Of a DNA stretch of 8,037 nucleotides, positions 5,767 through 8,037 are shown in pieces. The stretch lies in NCBI GenBank assembly GCA_012511375.1, contig JAAZGF010000039.1, forward strand, positions 1-8,037. Direction: 5' to 3'. The position numbers and the translations under genes were made by a program. The notes under the pieces are model-generated. The model saw only the letters and a list, made by a program, of their open reading frames with translations, did not search any database and was not told the origin of the DNA. Positions within the stretch are counted from its first letter, which is position 1. The number at the start of each line of letters is the position of its first letter. Source of the DNA: Candidatus Dojkabacteria bacterium. GTDB taxonomy: Bacteria > Patescibacteriota > Dojkabacteria > SC72.

Positions 5767-5796
5767 AGTATATCAAATTGGGGCAAAATTTGTCAT
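5767..5796 (-). promoter_or_regulatory. Operon promoter, probably leaderless
   Basis: On the minus strand ATGACA (5796-5791) differs from the -35 consensus at one position. It is followed after 18 bases by TATACT (5772-5767), one mismatch from the -10 consensus, and the ATG comes seven bases later. The expected transcription start is therefore at or beside the ATG. The -35 hexamer overlaps the dnaE start codon on the other strand, so this promoter and dnaE expression could interfere. Confidence 0.65.
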
Positions 5797-8037
5797 GTTT
5801 ACACATTTACATCTACATACTGAATACTCACTACTTGATGGAACCATTAGGATTAACGACCTTATTACAAAGCTGCAATCAAGTGGAATGGACAGCTGTG
5901 CGATAACAGACCACGGTAATCTCTACGGAGCTTTCAAATTTAAACAAGCCATGAACTCCGCAGGGCTAAAACCAATAATAGGGTGTGAAATATATATTGC
6001 TCCTAGAAGCATGCAAGAGAAAGAATTCGGAATAGATAATGAATACTTTCATCTAGTTCTTCTTGCTAAAAATTTAATTGGTTACAAAAATCTCGTAAAA
6101 ATAGTCTCTATTGCTCACATGGACGGCTTCTACTACAAGCCTCGTATAGACCTAAAGACGCTAGAGAAACATACAGAAGGACTAATTGCACTCTCTGCTT
6201 GCTTAGGAGGACCTCTTAGCCAACCAATCCTTAAAAAAGATTTCAAGGGGGCTAAGAAGAATGCTCAAATATATGCAGATATGTTCAAAGATAACTTTTT
6301 TGTAGAGCTACAAAGAAATGGAATGGAAGAACAAGAGATAGCAAACGAAGGGTTACTCAAAATAGCAAAAGAGCTAAACCTTCCCCTAGTTGCAACATGT
6401 GACGCTCATTACTTAGATAGAGAAGATGCTGAGGTACAGGAAGTACTTTGGTGTATTAGCGATGGAAACACCTTAGAAGATCCTGAAAGAAGAAGAATGC
6501 CTACCAATGAGTTCTATGTAAAGACACCAGAGGAGATGAAAAAGCTTTTTGAGGATATTCCAGAGGCTGTAGAAAACACAAAGAAAATATCTGCTCTGAT
6601 TGAAGATTTTGATATTACGTTTGATATGGTTCAGATTCCGTTTCCTGATTTGCCCGAAGGTAAAACCTCTAAAGAATACTTGCGAGAATTAACAAAGAAA
6701 GGTGTAAAAAAGAAGTACGGTAAGGTAACAAATGAGCTAAAAGAAAGAGTAGAGTATGAATTAAGCATAATTCATGACAAAGGGTATGATGACTACTTTC
6801 TTGTTGTTAGAGATTTTGTTACATTCTGTAGAGAAAACGATATTGTAGTAGGAATGAGAGGTTCAGGATGTGGTTCCGTTGTAGCTTACGCAGTAGATAT
6901 CACGGATATTGAACCAATAGAGTGGGAGTTATACTTTGAAAGATTTCTAAACCCTGGAAGACCAAGTCCTCCCGACTTTGATTTGGATATAGCAGACAAA
7001 AGGAGAGATGAGGTAATTCAATACACCATAGAAAAATATGGACTAGAGTGTGTTAAACAGATAGGAACTTTCAGTAAGCTCCAGACCAGACAAGCGATTA
7101 GGGATGTTGCAAGAGTTATAAACATAGATCTTAATATTGCAGATGAACTCTCTAAGATGGTTGAGATAGTCTATGGAAAAACTACAAGTATAGATCATAT
7201 GATTGAGCACAATCCTGAGTTTGCACAAATAATACACTCTTCTGAAAAAACTAGACGTCTAGCAGAGATTGTGAGAAAAGTAGCTGGGTTATGTAGAGGA
7301 GTGTCCACACATGCCTGTGGAATCATAATAACGCCCCAACCGGTAATAGAGTACTGTCCAATCCAAAGAGATGCTCATGGAGAAGGAATAGGGATGACCC
7401 AATATGAAATGTCTGATACAGAAGGAATAGGCTTAATGAAGTTTGATTTTTTAGGTTTAAGGAACCTAAATATAATAGGATCAGCACTAAAGAAAATAGA
7501 AAGCAGTAAAGGAATAAAAATAGACCTAAGAGAGATTGACACAAAAGATAAAAAAACATATGACCTAATAAAATCTGGACACACAATAGGTATCTTCCAA
7601 CTTGAAAGTGAAGGAATGAAAAGGACTATTAGAATGTTAGAGCCAGAAAGTTTGGAAGATATTTCTTACATATTATCTGCATATAGGCCTGGACCTATGG
7701 AATTTATCTCTGAATATGCAGCAGTCAAGAAAGGCAAACAGAAGGCAGACTATATCATCAAAGAGCTACAACCTATTCTCTCTGTCACCAACGGCGTCAT
7801 AACATACCAAGAGCAGGTAATGAAAATTGCTGAAATAATTGCAGGGTACTCTCTCTCAGAGGCAGACATATTAAGAAGGGCAATGGGAAAAAAGAAACTA
7901 GATGTTATGGAAGCAGAGAAATCCAGATTTATAGAAGGAGGAATTAAGAATGGATATAACAAAAAAGATGTAGAAACTATTTGGAAAAGACTATTACAAT
8001 TTGCAAACTACGGCTTTAACAAAGCCCACAGTGCATC
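5795..8037 (+). CDS. dnaE: DNA polymerase III subunit alpha (partial, runs off the window)
   Basis: The catalytic subunit of the replicative polymerase; 747 complete codons are present and the 3' end is cut by the window. The N-terminal PHP domain is intact: HLHTEYSLLDG (His6, His8), TDHG (39-40), GCE (65), His86, SAC (136) and DAH (203-205). All nine usual metal ligands seem kept, so it may proofread by itself, unlike E. coli DnaE, where several are lost. The polymerase core follows: RGSGCGSVVAY (355-365), PDFDLD with catalytic Asp396 and Asp398, THACG, and KFDFLGLRNL with Asp551, then TYQEQVM, RRAMGKKK and NYGFNKAHSA at the window end. Full-length family members have roughly 1,000-1,200 residues. 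An in-frame stop at 5759 limits the start, and the first ATG begins the standard PHP motif. No clear Shine-Dalgarno or -10 box is seen. It diverges from the envelope operon. Confidence 0.97.
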   Translation, partial: MFTHLHLHTEYSLLDGTIRINDLITKLQSSGMDSCAITDHGNLYGAFKFKQAMNSAGLKPIIGCEIYIAPRSMQEKEFGIDNEYFHLVLLAKNLIGYKNLVKIVSIAHMDGFYYKPRIDLKTLEKHTEGLIALSACLGGPLSQPILKKDFKGAKKNAQIYADMFKDNFFVELQRNGMEEQEIANEGLLKIAKELNLPLVATCDAHYLDREDAEVQEVLWCISDGNTLEDPERRRMPTNEFYVKTPEEMKKLFEDIPEAVENTKKISALIEDFDITFDMVQIPFPDLPEGKTSKEYLRELTKKGVKKKYGKVTNELKERVEYELSIIHDKGYDDYFLVVRDFVTFCRENDIVVGMRGSGCGSVVAYAVDITDIEPIEWELYFERFLNPGRPSPPDFDLDIADKRRDEVIQYTIEKYGLECVKQIGTFSKLQTRQAIRDVARVINIDLNIADELSKMVEIVYGKTTSIDHMIEHNPEFAQIIHSSEKTRRLAEIVRKVAGLCRGVSTHACGIIITPQPVIEYCPIQRDAHGEGIGMTQYEMSDTEGIGLMKFDFLGLRNLNIIGSALKKIESSKGIKIDLREIDTKDKKTYDLIKSGHTIGIFQLESEGMKRTIRMLEPESLEDISYILSAYRPGPMEFISEYAAVKKGKQKADYIIKELQPILSVTNGVITYQEQVMKIAEIIAGYSLSEADILRRAMGKKKLDVMEAEKSRFIEGGIKNGYNKKDVETIWKRLLQFANYGFNKAHSA

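Noticed and set aside
5757..5786. TTG at 5786 as the start of the lysozyme-like gene
   Set aside because: The extra nine codons cover the -10 hexamer and the shared start block; the ATG at 5759 fits the promoter layout and the matching cupin-gene start.
7043..7962. Minus-strand open frames opposite dnaE
   Set aside because: They are antisense to highly conserved polymerase motifs and are rich in Leu, Ser and Phe, as expected of shadow frames.

Overview
The window is AT-rich and tightly packed. Genes overlap or abut, gaps run from 1 to about 44 bases, proteins are small, TGA is used as an ordinary stop, and Shine-Dalgarno signals are mostly absent. Together with several proteins of a type common in Candidate Phyla Radiation genomes, this suggests a member of the Patescibacteria (for example Microgenomates or a relative). 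That placement is inference. Use of TGA as stop argues against the recoded Gracilibacteria and Absconditabacteria. No tRNA, rRNA, CRISPR array, insertion sequence or convincing terminator was seen.

Layout. (1) 1-811, plus strand: a two-gene unit of a coiled-coil protein and a small XRE-type DNA-binding protein. It is preceded by a perfect 8-bp inverted repeat that abuts a TATAAT box and has a consensus DnaA box in its centre. (2) 813-5759, minus strand: six genes that probably form one envelope-related operon. In transcription order they are a membrane-anchored lysozyme/transglycosylase-like protein, a YggT-family membrane protein, a cupin protein of the archaeal-type glucose-6-phosphate isomerase family, a large exported transglutaminase-like protein, a small membrane protein with a HEPN-like Rx4H motif, and a signal-peptide, beta-rich protein with a C-terminal membrane anchor. 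(3) 5795 to the window end, plus strand: the first 747 codons of dnaE, the replicative DNA polymerase III alpha subunit, diverging from the operon across a 35-base gap.

The most striking points are in the middle operon. Two neighbouring proteins keep recognisable enzyme folds but seem to have lost catalytic residues: all four expected metal ligands in the cupin, and the catalytic Cys (now Ala) in the transglutaminase core. They may have become binding or structural proteins, although this cannot be proven from sequence alone. Two genes of the operon also start with the same 15-base block, GACATTATGCCAAAA, with a TATA(A/C)T hexamer 7-8 bases before the ATG. The coiled-coil gene has TATAAT 5 bases before its ATG. 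This spacing predicts leaderless mRNAs, while the coupled second gene at 608 has a conventional GGAG ribosome binding site.

Inferred working: the operon products sit mainly in or outside the cytoplasmic membrane (muralytic domain, YggT, exported transglutaminase-like domain, beta-rich anchor), so a role in cell-wall or cell-surface maintenance is plausible. The small XRE protein may control its own unit through the palindrome at 11-32.
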